A stretch of DNA of 64,000 nucleotides, taken from positions 1 to 64,000 of the forward strand of contig NZ_BBYM01000024.1 in NCBI RefSeq assembly GCF_001570405.1. The letters are read 5' to 3'. The notes beneath the pieces are model-generated. The model saw only the letters and a list, made by a program, of their open reading frames with translations. It ran no database searches and was not told the origin of the DNA. Below are positions 1 to 7,773 of this stretch, in pieces (within the stretch, counting starts at the first letter, position 1; the number at the start of each line of letters is the position of its first letter). A program made the position numbers and the translations under genes. Source of the DNA: Microtetraspora niveoalba. Its GTDB lineage: Bacteria > Actinomycetota > Actinomycetes > Streptosporangiales > Streptosporangiaceae.

Positions 1-110
1 TTTCACGTCTATCCGGTGGCTGGCTGAGCGGTTCGGCTGGAGTTTGAAATCGGGGCCGTGGTCAACCTGGCGGCCCGGCTATCGCGCCGGGTGAGCGGGG
101 TTCCACGGGC

Positions 111-1598
111 CCTCAAGGTGTCCTTCCCTGATCGTCGGGGTGGCTTTGTGCTGGTCAGGTCGGGGCCGGGAGTGCCTGGAGCCGGGTAATGGCTGCGACC
201 AGTTGGCTGGCCCAGGGCCAGGACGCGGCGATGCGCAGGCGCAGGCGCCGACCACCACGGACCAGCCGGGCGGCAACGGCGAACAGGCGCAGCCTCAGGC
301 GTTTGGGCTCATACCGGCGAGCGGAAGTGCCGTGTAGGGCGAGCATCTGCGTCCAGGCGAGGAGTTCACAGGCCAGCGCGACAATCTCCACCCAGATCTG
401 GTTTTGAGTGAAGTCACGCAAGGGCAGGTTGCGTAGGCCGGTGTCCTTGGCGGCGCGGATGCGGTCCTCGCAGCGGGCGCGGCGACGGTGGCGTAACTCC
501 AGGTCAGCGAGCTGACCGTGCCGGGTGTTGGTGATGAAACACGTGAAGCGGTGCCCGTCGATGTCGGTGAAGCGCAACTGCGCGCCCGGATGGGGCCGCT
601 CCTTGCGCACGACGACCCGCATCCCCTTCGGCCAGGAGGAAAGGTCGAGCAGGCCGGTCAGCTCGGCGACCCAGGCACCAGCCCGGACCTTGCCGTCTGC
701 GTCGTAGGCGGGTGTCCACGCATCGGGCGGCAAGGTGAGGATCGCCTGCTGGATGTCGTCGGTGAGGGTGAACCCGATGGAGTAGGCGAGCCGCCGTCCT
801 GGGCGAGTGAGCCAGGTGAGGAACTCGTGGGTGCCGCCGCCGGAGTCTGTGCGGATCAGCACCTGGCGGCGGCGCTGTTTGGGGAGCTGCGCGAGTGCCA
901 GCCGGGTGGCGTCGATGTGATCGAGTGCGGTGTTGGAACCGGCGTTGCCTGGCCGTAGCACGATGGCGAGGGGCTCACCGGCCCCGTCGGCGCCGTGGTC
1001 GGCGAAGACGGTCATCGGGTGGAAGCCGAAGGTCTTCTTCCAGGTCGGCGTGGCCTGGTCCTTGTCGGAGTGGGCGATGACGATGGTGGCGTCGATGTCG
1101 ATGGGGATCAGCTCGCCGTCTGTGCCGGGCGCGTGCTGTCCGGCGAGGGTCCAGGCTTGCCGGCGGGCGACGGCACGTGCGGCGCGGATGGCTTTCAGCG
1201 CCCGGGCGGGGTCGGCAGCGAGCCGGTCGATCAGGCGGGAGACGGTCGGGTCGGAGGCTACATGGCCGAACAGTTCCGGCTGAGAGCGCAGTATCGCGAT
1301 GTCGGCCAGGCAGTCCCCGCCGAGAGCCAGGCTGATGGCCAGGTCGGTGATGACCTTGCCGGGATCGTGGACGGCCCGTGGTGGCCGCCATCGCTCCAAC
1401 TGGGCTGATAGGGCCTTGTTCAGGCCGGTGACCCGCAGTGTCTCCAGCAGGAGAAGCCCACCGGCTTGGGAGACGAGTCCCGCTCCATCGGCGGAGACCA
1501 CGATCTTGCGTTGGGAACCGATAGTCTGCACGTGAAAAGTGCCTTCTGAATTGGCGCGGACAGGACTCTCGACAAGCCCGATCCTCCCAGTTCAGAGG
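111..1598 (-). mobile_element. IS1380-like insertion sequence, approximate limits
   Basis: The element carries one long transposase gene on the minus strand. Limits are a guess from weakly matching ends: CCTCAAGG on the left and, read inward from the right, CCTCTGAACTGG, each followed within about 20 bases by a GATCG-containing stretch. I could not find matching target duplications (GGGC outside the left end, CGCT outside the right), so the true ends may differ by tens of bases. The right end lies about 20 bases from the stop codon of the serine recombinase, so the insertion abuts that gene. Confidence 0.4.
155..1531 (-). CDS. IS1380 family transposase
   Basis: A DDE-type transposase of 458 residues, about the usual length for the IS1380 family. 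The middle has the pattern of the DDE domain: IDIDATIV near residue 145 supplies the first acidic residues, RTDSGGG near 228 the second, and the C-terminal third carries CEDRIRAAKDTGLRNLP, a recognisable IS1380 stretch holding the conserved late acidic residue. The frame is open throughout, so the enzyme could be active. It is the only gene of the element. Recognition is from motifs only; ISfinder assignment was not possible here. Confidence 0.85.
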   Translation of the reverse strand: MQTIGSQRKIVVSADGAGLVSQAGGLLLLETLRVTGLNKALSAQLERWRPPRAVHDPGKVITDLAISLALGGDCLADIAILRSQPELFGHVASDPTVSRLIDRLAADPARALKAIRAARAVARRQAWTLAGQHAPGTDGELIPIDIDATIVIAHSDKDQATPTWKKTFGFHPMTVFADHGADGAGEPLAIVLRPGNAGSNTALDHIDATRLALAQLPKQRRRQVLIRTDSGGGTHEFLTWLTRPGRRLAYSIGFTLTDDIQQAILTLPPDAWTPAYDADGKVRAGAWVAELTGLLDLSSWPKGMRVVVRKERPHPGAQLRFTDIDGHRFTCFITNTRHGQLADLELRHRRRARCEDRIRAAKDTGLRNLPLRDFTQNQIWVEIVALACELLAWTQMLALHGTSARRYEPKRLRLRLFAVAARLVRGGRRLRLRIAASWPWASQLVAAITRLQALPAPT

Positions 1599-1606
1599 CG
1601 CTTTTC
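1534..1606. repeat. Inverted repeat upstream of the transposase
   Basis: GAAAAGTGCCTTCTGAA (1534-1550) is mirrored by TTCAGAGGCGCTTTTC (1591-1606). The pair can fold into a long stem immediately in front of the transposase start (1531). A stem here could block translation of read-through transcripts entering the element from outside, as is known for several IS families. That role is inference. The right arm spans the presumed right end of the element. Confidence 0.6.
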
Positions 1607-1618
1607 TCATGTAAACGA

Positions 1619-3154
1619 TCAACCTCGGAGAAATTCACCGCGAAAGCCCGAGGTTAGTTCGAGGAGATCCGGGTTGAAGGGCTTACGCCCGCCGCCACTG
1701 GGGTGGACGATCACGGCGTGCAGTGCTTCCCGGACATAGCTGCGCTTCGTGGATAGTGGTAGTCCGCCGTCTTCCTCCGGGAGGTACCAGCGCCGCCGGA
1801 TCTCGGCCGCATCGGCGGTGGCTCGCTTCGTACGGCGTTGGACGGCTGCTGTGAAGCTCTGCGCCTCACCGCGCAGGCGTCCTATGCGCTGCTCCAGATC
1901 AGGAGCCAGCGAGAAGAACAGGTCGTTGCTGATGCGTCCGGACGCCCACTGTGTGCGCAGCTCTTCCAGACGGCCCTTGAGGTCCTCGTATTCGACCTGT
2001 CCCGGCCATTCGGCCGACTCGGGAGACGCCGCGAAGCTGGCTTCTTCGAGTTTTGCGAGCACGGCTTCCGAAACGAAAAGGTCTATCAGGTCACCGCGTC
2101 TGCCGATTCCGCCGCAACCGCCCTGTGTTTTTCCCGGGCATACGTAGATGTGCTGTTTGCAATCCTTCTGGCGACTGACCCGGAGGAGGCTGTTGCAGGT
2201 CTTTCCATCTGCCTGCTTCTTGCCGCATCGAAGCACGCCGGTCATCAGATAGCTGAACTCCCGGTGGTCCGGTGCGAGGATCTCGCCCACTCCCTTCCGG
2301 GTCACGCTCCGACCCTTCCTCGCCGCGAAGATCGCTTGGAGCGCCTGCCACTGCTCCGGCGTCAGGATCGGAGTCCATTGCCCCGTCACCGGCTCACCGG
2401 CGGAGTCTCGGACCAACTCGCCGTTGATCGCGCGCCAGCCGCACAGCCGGGGGTTCTTGAACGTGACCTTGAGAGATGTTGTGGTCCACTCGTTGCCGAG
2501 CGTGGTCACCACGCCCTCGCGCTGCCACTCGGCGACGATCGAGTACAGGGACCGCCCGCCGATGAAGTCTTCGGCGGCCTTGCGTAGTAGCGGGGCCTCC
2601 TTCGGGTCCAGGCTCAGCCGGTCATCCCGCCACCCGAACGGCCGCGTTCCTCCCACCGGCTTCCCGAGTTCGGCCCGCGACCGGTGGGACTGTCGCATTC
2701 GCCGTTGCATCTTGCGTACCTCCATCTTCGAGATCACGGCCCCGAACAGGCCCATGCTCTCGGTGTCCTCGCTGTAGAGGTCTTTCGGTCCACGAGCGTC
2801 GGAGAAGACGCGTCCGTCTCGGTAGGTGATCGATTCCACGAAGCGCTCGTAGTCGCCGGGACGGCGAGCCAGTCGGTCTTCGGCGACGATCACGACGCCC
2901 TGGACCTCCGCGCCGTCCGGTAATCGTCCCAGCCGGAGGGCTCGCAGCATGGCCTCAAAGTCGTCTCGCACGACGTCGGCTTTGGCCGCGGACTTGTCGT
3001 TGTCGGTGAACTCATGCACCACGACCCAGCCGTATCGGGCAGCGGTCTCGTGGTTGATCCGGTGCTGCGCCTGTACGCCGTGTTCGTCGCGCCGGGTGTC
3101 CGCAGAGATGCGAGCGTAGGAGACGACGGGGATGACCGGGCCGAGCTGAGCCAT
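1619..3154 (-). CDS. Large serine recombinase / integrase
   Basis: Site-specific recombinase of about 511 residues. The N-terminal resolvase domain starts with VVSYARIS, whose Ser is the catalytic nucleophile. EDRLARRPGDYERF follows near residue 100. A Recombinase domain (KPVGGTRPFGWR to about residue 270) and a zinc-ribbon region follow; the ribbon is built on CGKK...C near 320 and CPGKTQGGCGGIG near 345. A C-terminal coiled segment ends the protein. I chose ATG 3154 because AGGAGG lies 5 bases upstream (3160-3165); a GTG six bases earlier sits directly on that site. The enzyme would integrate or excise an element at att sites. No phage or conjugation genes are near, so it may be the remains of an integrative element. 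Copy A of the peptide gene lies just beyond its 5' end, on the opposite strand. Confidence 0.88.
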   Translation of the reverse strand: MAQLGPVIPVVSYARISADTRRDEHGVQAQHRINHETAARYGWVVVHEFTDNDKSAAKADVVRDDFEAMLRALRLGRLPDGAEVQGVVIVAEDRLARRPGDYERFVESITYRDGRVFSDARGPKDLYSEDTESMGLFGAVISKMEVRKMQRRMRQSHRSRAELGKPVGGTRPFGWRDDRLSLDPKEAPLLRKAAEDFIGGRSLYSIVAEWQREGVVTTLGNEWTTTSLKVTFKNPRLCGWRAINGELVRDSAGEPVTGQWTPILTPEQWQALQAIFAARKGRSVTRKGVGEILAPDHREFSYLMTGVLRCGKKQADGKTCNSLLRVSRQKDCKQHIYVCPGKTQGGCGGIGRRGDLIDLFVSEAVLAKLEEASFAASPESAEWPGQVEYEDLKGRLEELRTQWASGRISNDLFFSLAPDLEQRIGRLRGEAQSFTAAVQRRTKRATADAAEIRRRWYLPEEDGGLPLSTKRSYVREALHAVIVHPSGGGRKPFNPDLLELTSGFRGEFLRG

Positions 3155-3176
3155 GAGCACCTCCTGAGAGGAATTA

Positions 3177-3293
3177 TTGCCTCAGCCATACGACTACCAC
3201 CAGCAGTACCTGGAGCGGAACCCCAACGGCTACTGCGGCATCGCAGGAACGGGCGTCGCATGCCCGATCGGTCTCACATCCGGCGAGGCGTAA
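3177..3293 (+). CDS. Small Cys-containing peptide gene, copy A (best preserved)
   Basis: A 38-codon gene from TTG 3177 to TAA 3291. GAGAGG (3166-3171) lies 5 bases before the TTG, a good ribosome-site spacing, and a strong terminator follows at 3297. The peptide has a Tyr/Gln-rich front, [16 protein letters not shown] in the middle, then A-G-T-G-V-A-C-P, and ends GLTSGEA. Two cysteines are separated by eight residues. Compared with copy D, 9 of 13 changed codons are synonymous, which argues that the peptide has been under selection. I do not recognise the family. A bacteriocin, signal or modified peptide is possible but unproven. It is divergent from the recombinase, sharing a short intergenic space. 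Confidence 0.6.
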   Translation: MPQPYDYHQQYLERNPNGYCGIAGTGVACPIGLTSGEA

Positions 3294-3296
3294 CGC

Positions 3297-3334
3297 GGCA
3301 GGAGGCCATAGTCACGGAGCTATGGCCTCCTGCC
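3297..3334 (+). terminator. Strong hairpin after peptide copy A
   Basis: A perfect 15-bp stem, GGCAGGAGGCCATAG (3297-3311) with CTATGGCCTCCTGCC (3320-3334), and an 8-base loop. It starts 3 bases after the TAA of copy A. There is no clear T tract, which is common for actinomycete terminators. It also separates copy A from the convergent PIN gene. Confidence 0.8.
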
Positions 3335-3361
3335 TTGACTACTGAATCCCGACGGTGCTGT

Positions 3362-3910
3362 CTAAAGAAGTCCGCGCTCTGCCGCCCACCGAGGAAGTTC
3401 GCTGCCGGTGCAAGGAAGACGCATTCCTGTTGATCTTAGGGCGTCTACATGGCCACAGATCTCCACAAGCGTCATTTTGCCGAGCCTGTGTAGTCGGGTC
3501 AGGAGCCACACTGTTCCATGCACGTTCAGACCCTGTGCTCGGCCCACTTTGGTCGCGTCGCGGTCGTCCGTAATGGCAACCAAGTCGTGGATTTCGGCGG
3601 CGGTGAAGACGCTGGCTTCGCCTAGATCATGTTCACCAGCGCCTAACAGGTTGACCTACTGTTCGAAGGAGATCAGCTCTTCATCGGTATCCTGCGGCAG
3701 GATGCTTAACCACTCCAGGTCGGCGATCGATCTCAGCGACGGATATTCGCTGCGGTATTTGTCGACCTCTCTTGCCACAATGTGCGTAGTGGACAGCGTG
3801 GAGACGCTGGCCCCAAGTACATCGATGCGGTCAGCTTTGGCGAAGTGATGAATGACCATGGCGTCGGCTACGAGCGGGGGCAACGGTTCACCCGGCCTAG
3901 CCATGGTCAT
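3362..3910 (-). pseudogene. PIN-domain toxin-like gene interrupted by one in-frame TAG
   Basis: Reading from ATG 3910, the frame is a complete PIN-type protein of 182 codons except for a single TAG at 3656-3658. The N-terminal part has VADAMVIHHF with the first Asp and a conserved Glu in HIVAREVDKY. After the TAG the same frame continues with LLGAGEHDLGEASV (third acidic residue) and VAITDDRDA (fourth), then a C-terminal helix region. All expected metal-binding acidic residues remain, so the amber codon is the only visible lesion. The start overlaps the stop of the XRE-ImmA/IrrE gene by four bases (ATGA), so the two were translated as a pair. It could be a true pseudogene, a sequencing error or a read-through stop; the first seems most likely. 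Confidence 0.75.
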
Positions 3911-5001
3911 GGAGCATCATCCTCTTCAAACCTAGGTGGCAGATCTGCCGCGCTCTCAAGCTGCCCGTGCATCAGCTCCAGCGCCCGCTTACTGGTGATC
4001 CGGCCCTGTCGGTAGGCCGTCATCACGGCGTGCGCGAAACTCGGAGGTACGCGGATGGCGTTGAGGTCTGGCTGAGGTATCCAACCTAGGGAATCTCTGA
4101 ACTCTGCAAGAGTCGGTGGGTATGCTCGAAGACTTTTTTCTTCGGTTGAAGTTATCAGCTCGGCAGCCCGAGCTTGTCGTAGCGCGAGACTCCAGGAGGT
4201 CCGGTATCCGGCCGCGAGCCTTACAAGGGCCGATCGGCTCGATGCCTCCGCCTCACTAGCTCGGCGAACGGCCTCCACTGGCAGGAGGAGCTCTGCCGCA
4301 AAGGCATCTATCATCGCTTCCCGTTCCATCCGAGAAGCGCTGACTCCAACATCTGTTGAGTATTCGTCACCTAATATTAGGTGTCCGAGTTCGTGAGCCG
4401 CAGTACTGCGCCGCCGGCCAGGGTCACCATTCAGGCTCACCACCGCTGCCGCTACATTGCCGTCCACAGCCGAGGCTCCGTCTCCTGGGAGGTCGGTCAC
4501 CAGGACGTATTGACCGCACCGTTCGCAGAGCTCAGCCAGGGATTCGATGGCAGCGGTTCCCAGACCGAGGTCGCTTCGGAGCCATCTGGCGGCCTCCGCA
4601 GCGGCAGAGAGCCCGTCGACCTTACTGGGGTACTGCTTAATCGGCTTCGGGTCGAGCATGTCCAGCGACATGAGCATCCGGATTTCGCGGATCCATGCGG
4701 CCAGTGCGCTATCGATGCGATAGGAGGCCTGGGTGGCGTCTGTCACTGTGTCCTCAGCCAAAGGCGTGCGGTGCGACATGACTGCTGGCGGTGCATTTAG
4801 GAAATGCCCGATGGGCATGTCAAGCGCACGGGCCAGTCGAGCGAGCTCCAGCGCATCGAGCCGCCTTGAACCAGCCTCGATCTTGCTGATCATGGTTCTG
4901 TCAAGATCGGTTTTCTCGGCAAGCTGCCCTTGCGACAGGCGCATGGCCAGTCGCGCTTCACGGACTCGCTCCCCGATCTCGTTCCAGTCGAGGGTGCTCA
5001 T
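3907..5001 (-). CDS. XRE-type regulator with ImmA/IrrE zinc peptidase domain
   Basis: About 364 residues. The N-terminal 70 residues are a Cro/CI helix-turn-helix (RLSQGQLAEKTDLDRTMISKIEAGSR region). The centre holds a COG2856 metallopeptidase domain with the zinc motif HELGH in AAHELGHLILGDE. Proteins of this type act as repressor or antitoxin for neighbouring genes and may be relieved by proteolysis. The linked PIN gene downstream, with a four-base overlap, fits an antitoxin-like partner role. I chose ATG 5001 rather than the GTG six codons upstream because a perfect 15-bp palindrome ends one base before the ATG, where an operator rather than coding sequence is expected. Confidence 0.85.
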   Translation of the reverse strand: MSTLDWNEIGERVREARLAMRLSQGQLAEKTDLDRTMISKIEAGSRRLDALELARLARALDMPIGHFLNAPPAVMSHRTPLAEDTVTDATQASYRIDSALAAWIREIRMLMSLDMLDPKPIKQYPSKVDGLSAAAEAARWLRSDLGLGTAAIESLAELCERCGQYVLVTDLPGDGASAVDGNVAAAVVSLNGDPGRRRSTAAHELGHLILGDEYSTDVGVSASRMEREAMIDAFAAELLLPVEAVRRASEAEASSRSALVRLAAGYRTSWSLALRQARAAELITSTEEKSLRAYPPTLAEFRDSLGWIPQPDLNAIRVPPSFAHAVMTAYRQGRITSKRALELMHGQLESAADLPPRFEEDDAP

Positions 5002-5002
5002 A

Positions 5003-5017
5003 GTGCGATAATCGCAC
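5003..5017. promoter_or_regulatory. Palindromic operator in front of the XRE-ImmA/IrrE gene
   Basis: GTGCGAT-A-ATCGCAC is a perfect inverted repeat of 7-bp arms around one base. It sits next to the ATG of the XRE gene, the usual place for autoregulation by a Cro/CI-type protein. Its closeness to the start suggests a leaderless or very short-leader transcript. Confidence 0.6.
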
Positions 5018-5335
5018 ACCCCAAGGTGGGCGGACAGGTGTCATGGGCATCCGGGGGATAACTTTGCTGAAGCGACGAGACAGGCGCACCATGCCCCGCA
5101 TCCTTCTCGGAGACGTACGGAAGTCGAGGTTTGCGGGGAGCATGTGACGATGCCGAGTGCTGCGGACTGGGTTCCATGCCGGAGGATCAGTGTTCGTCCT
5201 CACCACTCTGCTGATTGGTGTCATCTCAACTCCGAGTGCATCCATGGGTTGCTGCCCAATACTGGAGGACGGTGCTGATGACATGCGCGGGCGTGCCCTC
5301 CCGCGACTTGGGATAGGTGGCCTCCTGTGGCGGCA

Positions 5336-5469
5336 GCCGACTACCGCTGGGCCGAGGATGATCTATTGCCGGGAGCGAACTCCTAACAGCGGTACCTGTT
5401 CAAGAACCCGAACGGCCACTGCGGCATTGGCGGCACCAACGTCAAGCCAGGTGACCCGTCCGAGTGGGT
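5336..5469 (+). pseudogene. Degenerate peptide gene, copy B
   Basis: The frame from 5387 reads Q-R-Y-L-F-K-NPNGHCGIGGTNV and then diverges. An in-frame TAA sits just before it (5384-5386). Upstream, GCCGACTACCGC resembles the sequence in front of copy A. The second Cys, the GLT block and the GEA end are lost. It lies in a 600-base stretch (5002-5603) between the XRE module and the MerR module. Apart from this remnant and the palindrome at 5003, I see nothing convincing in that stretch. Confidence 0.55.
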
Positions 5470-5603
5470 GCCTGCCAGGCGGGCCTGGTCCCGACCGGGG
5501 AGTAGCTTCACGGATCCCGCCGTACGGTTGACACTCAGCTCTTGGGCGTGAGCCGTCCTGCTATCCGGCCCGGTTCGGCAAGCGGGAGGCGTTCGAAGAG
5601 CGG

Positions 5604-6350
5604 TCAGGCCGAAGGGGTATGCCGTTGGGGGTGTACGGATGCTTCAAGGACGACGGCGTGAGCGCCTTCGGCGTCGATGAGGTGTTCTTCCACGGTAGGG
5701 CCGGTGATGGCCAGGTGGTGGCGGTGCAACCAGCCGAACAGCTCCTGTCCGGCGCGGACCACGTCTGTGGAAGGCGGAACGACGGCTCGCACGACGGCAC
5801 GAGCGGGCAGGGTGAGTTGCTCGCCGTCGCGATCGCTGGTCACCGCCGCCGTGAACCCGCCGGTCGGCTGCCCGCGCAGCCAGGTCAGCAGGGTCGCCGG
5901 TGGTGCCGGGCACACGGCGGCGAGCTCGGATGGATGATCGAGGTGCAGTCGGCGTACGCGTAGACGGCGCGATCTCATCGTGGTCTGCTGGGGCAGGATC
6001 GACATCGGCGTGGCGAGGTGGTCCTCGGCATGAGCCGCAGTGGTGGCCAAAGCGGCGATGTCACGCTTGATGCCCGTCACGATCTCGGACAGGGCTTGTC
6101 GCAACTGCGCCTCGGGAGCATCCAGCAGATCGGCGATTTGGCGCAGCGGCAGGCCGAGGCGTTGCAAGCCACGGATGCGTTCCAGCCGTGACAGCTCGGC
6201 CACGCCGTACCAGCGATAGCCGGTGGCTCGGTCCACTGCGGCGGGAGCCAGCAGCCCGATCTTGTCGTAATGGCGCAAGGTCCGTTCGGATACGCCGACC
6301 ATGTGCGCCAGTTGCCCGATCCGCCACACCTTGGCTCCTCTCCGCGGCAT
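5604..6350 (-). CDS. MerR family transcriptional regulator
   Basis: About 248 residues. The first 70 hold the MerR winged helix: WRIGQLAHMVGVSERTLRHYDKIGLLAPA followed by TGYRWYGVAELSRLERIRGLQRLGLPL. A dimerisation helix follows (to about residue 115), then a C-terminal effector domain of unknown ligand. It lacks the cysteine metal site of metal-sensing MerR proteins. ATG 6350 was chosen over an upstream GTG (6386) because the sequence between them is the shared promoter and operator. It is transcribed divergently from the membrane protein gene at 6392, its likely target. Confidence 0.85.
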   Translation of the reverse strand: MPRRGAKVWRIGQLAHMVGVSERTLRHYDKIGLLAPAAVDRATGYRWYGVAELSRLERIRGLQRLGLPLRQIADLLDAPEAQLRQALSEIVTGIKRDIAALATTAAHAEDHLATPMSILPQQTTMRSRRLRVRRLHLDHPSELAAVCPAPPATLLTWLRGQPTGGFTAAVTSDRDGEQLTLPARAVVRAVVPPSTDVVRAGQELFGWLHRHHLAITGPTVEEHLIDAEGAHAVVLEASVHPQRHTPSA

Positions 6351-6351
6351 G

Positions 6352-6380
6352 TTGACTTTGTCCCTGCGGCAAGGTTCTAC
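6352..6380 (+). promoter_or_regulatory. MerR-type promoter/operator between divergent genes
   Basis: TTGACT (6352-6357) is a good -35 box for the rightward gene, and TTCTAC (6375-6380) a possible -10 box. Between them lies an imperfect dyad, CTTTGTCCCTGCGGCAAGG (6356-6374), the place where MerR proteins bind to twist a long spacer. The site lies within 12 bases of the ATG at 6392, so any transcript would be nearly leaderless. Confidence 0.55.
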
Positions 6381-6391
6381 CGTCACCGTCC

Positions 6392-7054
6392 ATGACCGAT
6401 TCGACCCCTCGGACCCGGCTTACCGGTGTCCTGCTGTTGACCTCGTTAGTGGCCATGGTCGCCGGTGCGGCCATCGTGGTGCCATCGGGGTTGACCCTGA
6501 ATTCGGCCGACCCTGCCGCCGCGCTGGCCGCGGTGGCTGAGCGGTTCGGGCTGCATCTGACCGAGCTGGCCTTTGACGTGCTGGGCTGGCTGGCACTGAC
6601 CGCGGCCGGGCTCGTGATGTCCGCTCGCTCCGCCCAGGCACCCGGACCGCATCTGGTAACGCTGGCCGGCGGGCTGCTGGCCGCCGCCGGGCTGGCAGGC
6701 CTGCTTCATGACGCCGGGAACCTGGCGCTGACCCAGTTGGCCGCTGACCCCGCCGCCCCGGCGGTCGCCACCGTGGCCTGGGCGGTACTGCTCACCGCCA
6801 AGTGGGCGGTCAACCTGGCCGGACTGCTGTGGGCCGCCGCCACCGCCGCCGCAGCGGTCGGCGTCCCGATGTCCACCGGGCTCCGTATCGCCGGTGCGGT
6901 CGCCGCGATCTCAGGTTTGGCCGCGGTCGCGCTTCCGTGGACGACCGGGACCGATGGGCCGACGGTGGCGCTGGAACAGCTCGGGTACGCCCTCCACCTG
7001 CCGATCATGATCTGGTACGGGGCGCTGGGCTGGCGGTACCTGCGTAACCGGTGA
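6392..7054 (+). CDS. Small integral membrane protein, possible MerR target
   Basis: 220 residues with about six hydrophobic segments, spread from residue 10 to the C-terminus, separated by short Ala/Gly-rich turns. No catalytic motif or known family is recognised. The gene is divergent from the MerR gene with a typical MerR promoter between them, which suggests inducible expression by a small molecule and perhaps a transport or protective role in the membrane. That role is inference only. Confidence 0.7.
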   Translation: MTDSTPRTRLTGVLLLTSLVAMVAGAAIVVPSGLTLNSADPAAALAAVAERFGLHLTELAFDVLGWLALTAAGLVMSARSAQAPGPHLVTLAGGLLAAAGLAGLLHDAGNLALTQLAADPAAPAVATVAWAVLLTAKWAVNLAGLLWAAATAAAAVGVPMSTGLRIAGAVAAISGLAAVALPWTTGTDGPTVALEQLGYALHLPIMIWYGALGWRYLRNR

Positions 7055-7114
7055 TCGGCGCCCGTGAACTTGTACGCCCTTTTGCCTGGGCGGCTCTGAG
7101 CGAAGGGCCAAGGG

Positions 7115-7253
7115 GGCCGCTGCGCTATCGGCGGGACGGGCGCCTCCTGCCCGGTCGGTCTGACGTCTGGAGAGGCGTGCCCTGCGGTAACTGATCGATC
7201 CTGGCCTTTGGTCGCCCGGCCCGTCCGGTGTCGCTCAAGGGCCAGAGCTGTCT
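7115..7253 (+). pseudogene. Degenerate peptide gene, copy C, with shared 3' flank
   Basis: The frame reads G-R-C-A-IGGTGASCPVGLTSGEA and then continues through a changed stop (TGC). The NPNGY part is eroded. The following 70 bases (CTGCGGTAACTGATCGATCC and GGGCCAGAGC further on) match the bases after copy F at 23368-23436 almost throughout. The repeated unit is therefore longer than the peptide frame. It lies between the MerR module and the toxin-antitoxin module. Confidence 0.6.
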
Positions 7254-7273
7254 CCAGCCAATCAGGATGTATA

Positions 7274-7289
7274 TCAGAATACGTTCTGA
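7274..7289. promoter_or_regulatory. Palindrome upstream of the antitoxin gene
   Basis: TCAGAA-TACG-TTCTGA, a perfect inverted repeat 14 bases before the ATG of the antitoxin (7303). It is a natural operator for autoregulation by the antitoxin or the toxin-antitoxin complex. Confidence 0.55.
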
Positions 7290-7302
7290 CTATGATTGAG
7301 AT

Positions 7303-7773
7303 ATGAGCGCGAGCCACGCAGAGTCGGTGACGTTCTCGGACTTGTCGAGGAACCCGCGAGCGGTCGCGGAGCGGGCGACACGTCTGGGGCGGGTACGTGT
7401 CACTCATCGGGATGCACCGGACTTCTATCTGACGGCTGCGGACCGCGAGGAGCAGCGAGATCGGACGCTCGCGACGGCGTCTCGCTTGTTCCTTGCGCTT
7501 CTCAAGCACGATCCGACGGCCAGGACGTTGGCTATCGCGATGCCTGAGGTTTTCCCCTGGGTCCGCCACCTCACCACGGACGAGCTACGGAACTTTACGT
7601 TCGAACTGGTCGAGGCTCTGTCTGACGCTGCAGAGCTGGACTTGGACAACAGGGCCGAAGAAGTGATCGTGGGCTGGCGGGCGACGGCTCGGATCAAGGC
7701 GGACCCAGCGGAGTACGCGGACGCGCGTAAGCCTACGAGCGGAGACTTCGGACCGGTTGAGGTCTCTGCATGA
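7303..7773 (+). CDS. Putative antitoxin (Phd/YefM-like N-terminus)
   Basis: 156 residues. The start VTFSDLSRNPRAVAERATRLGRVRVTHRDAPDFYLT has the layout of Phd/YefM-type antitoxins: a short DNA-binding beta-helix fold beginning with 'sdl-rnp-v...v-v-h-d-p'. The remaining hundred residues are predicted helical and acidic, typical of a toxin-wrapping tail extended with an extra domain. The stop overlaps the ATG of the toxin gene (ATGA), so the pair was translationally coupled. A palindrome lies just upstream. The antitoxin itself is intact, while the toxin is frameshifted. Confidence 0.72.
   Translation: MSASHAESVTFSDLSRNPRAVAERATRLGRVRVTHRDAPDFYLTAADREEQRDRTLATASRLFLALLKHDPTARTLAIAMPEVFPWVRHLTTDELRNFTFELVEALSDAAELDLDNRAEEVIVGWRATARIKADPAEYADARKPTSGDFGPVEVSA

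Noticed and set aside
1-110. Possible 3' end of a gene entering from the left (frame ending TGA near 92)
   Set aside because: About 30 codons are open, but no recognisable sequence or codon pattern supports it.
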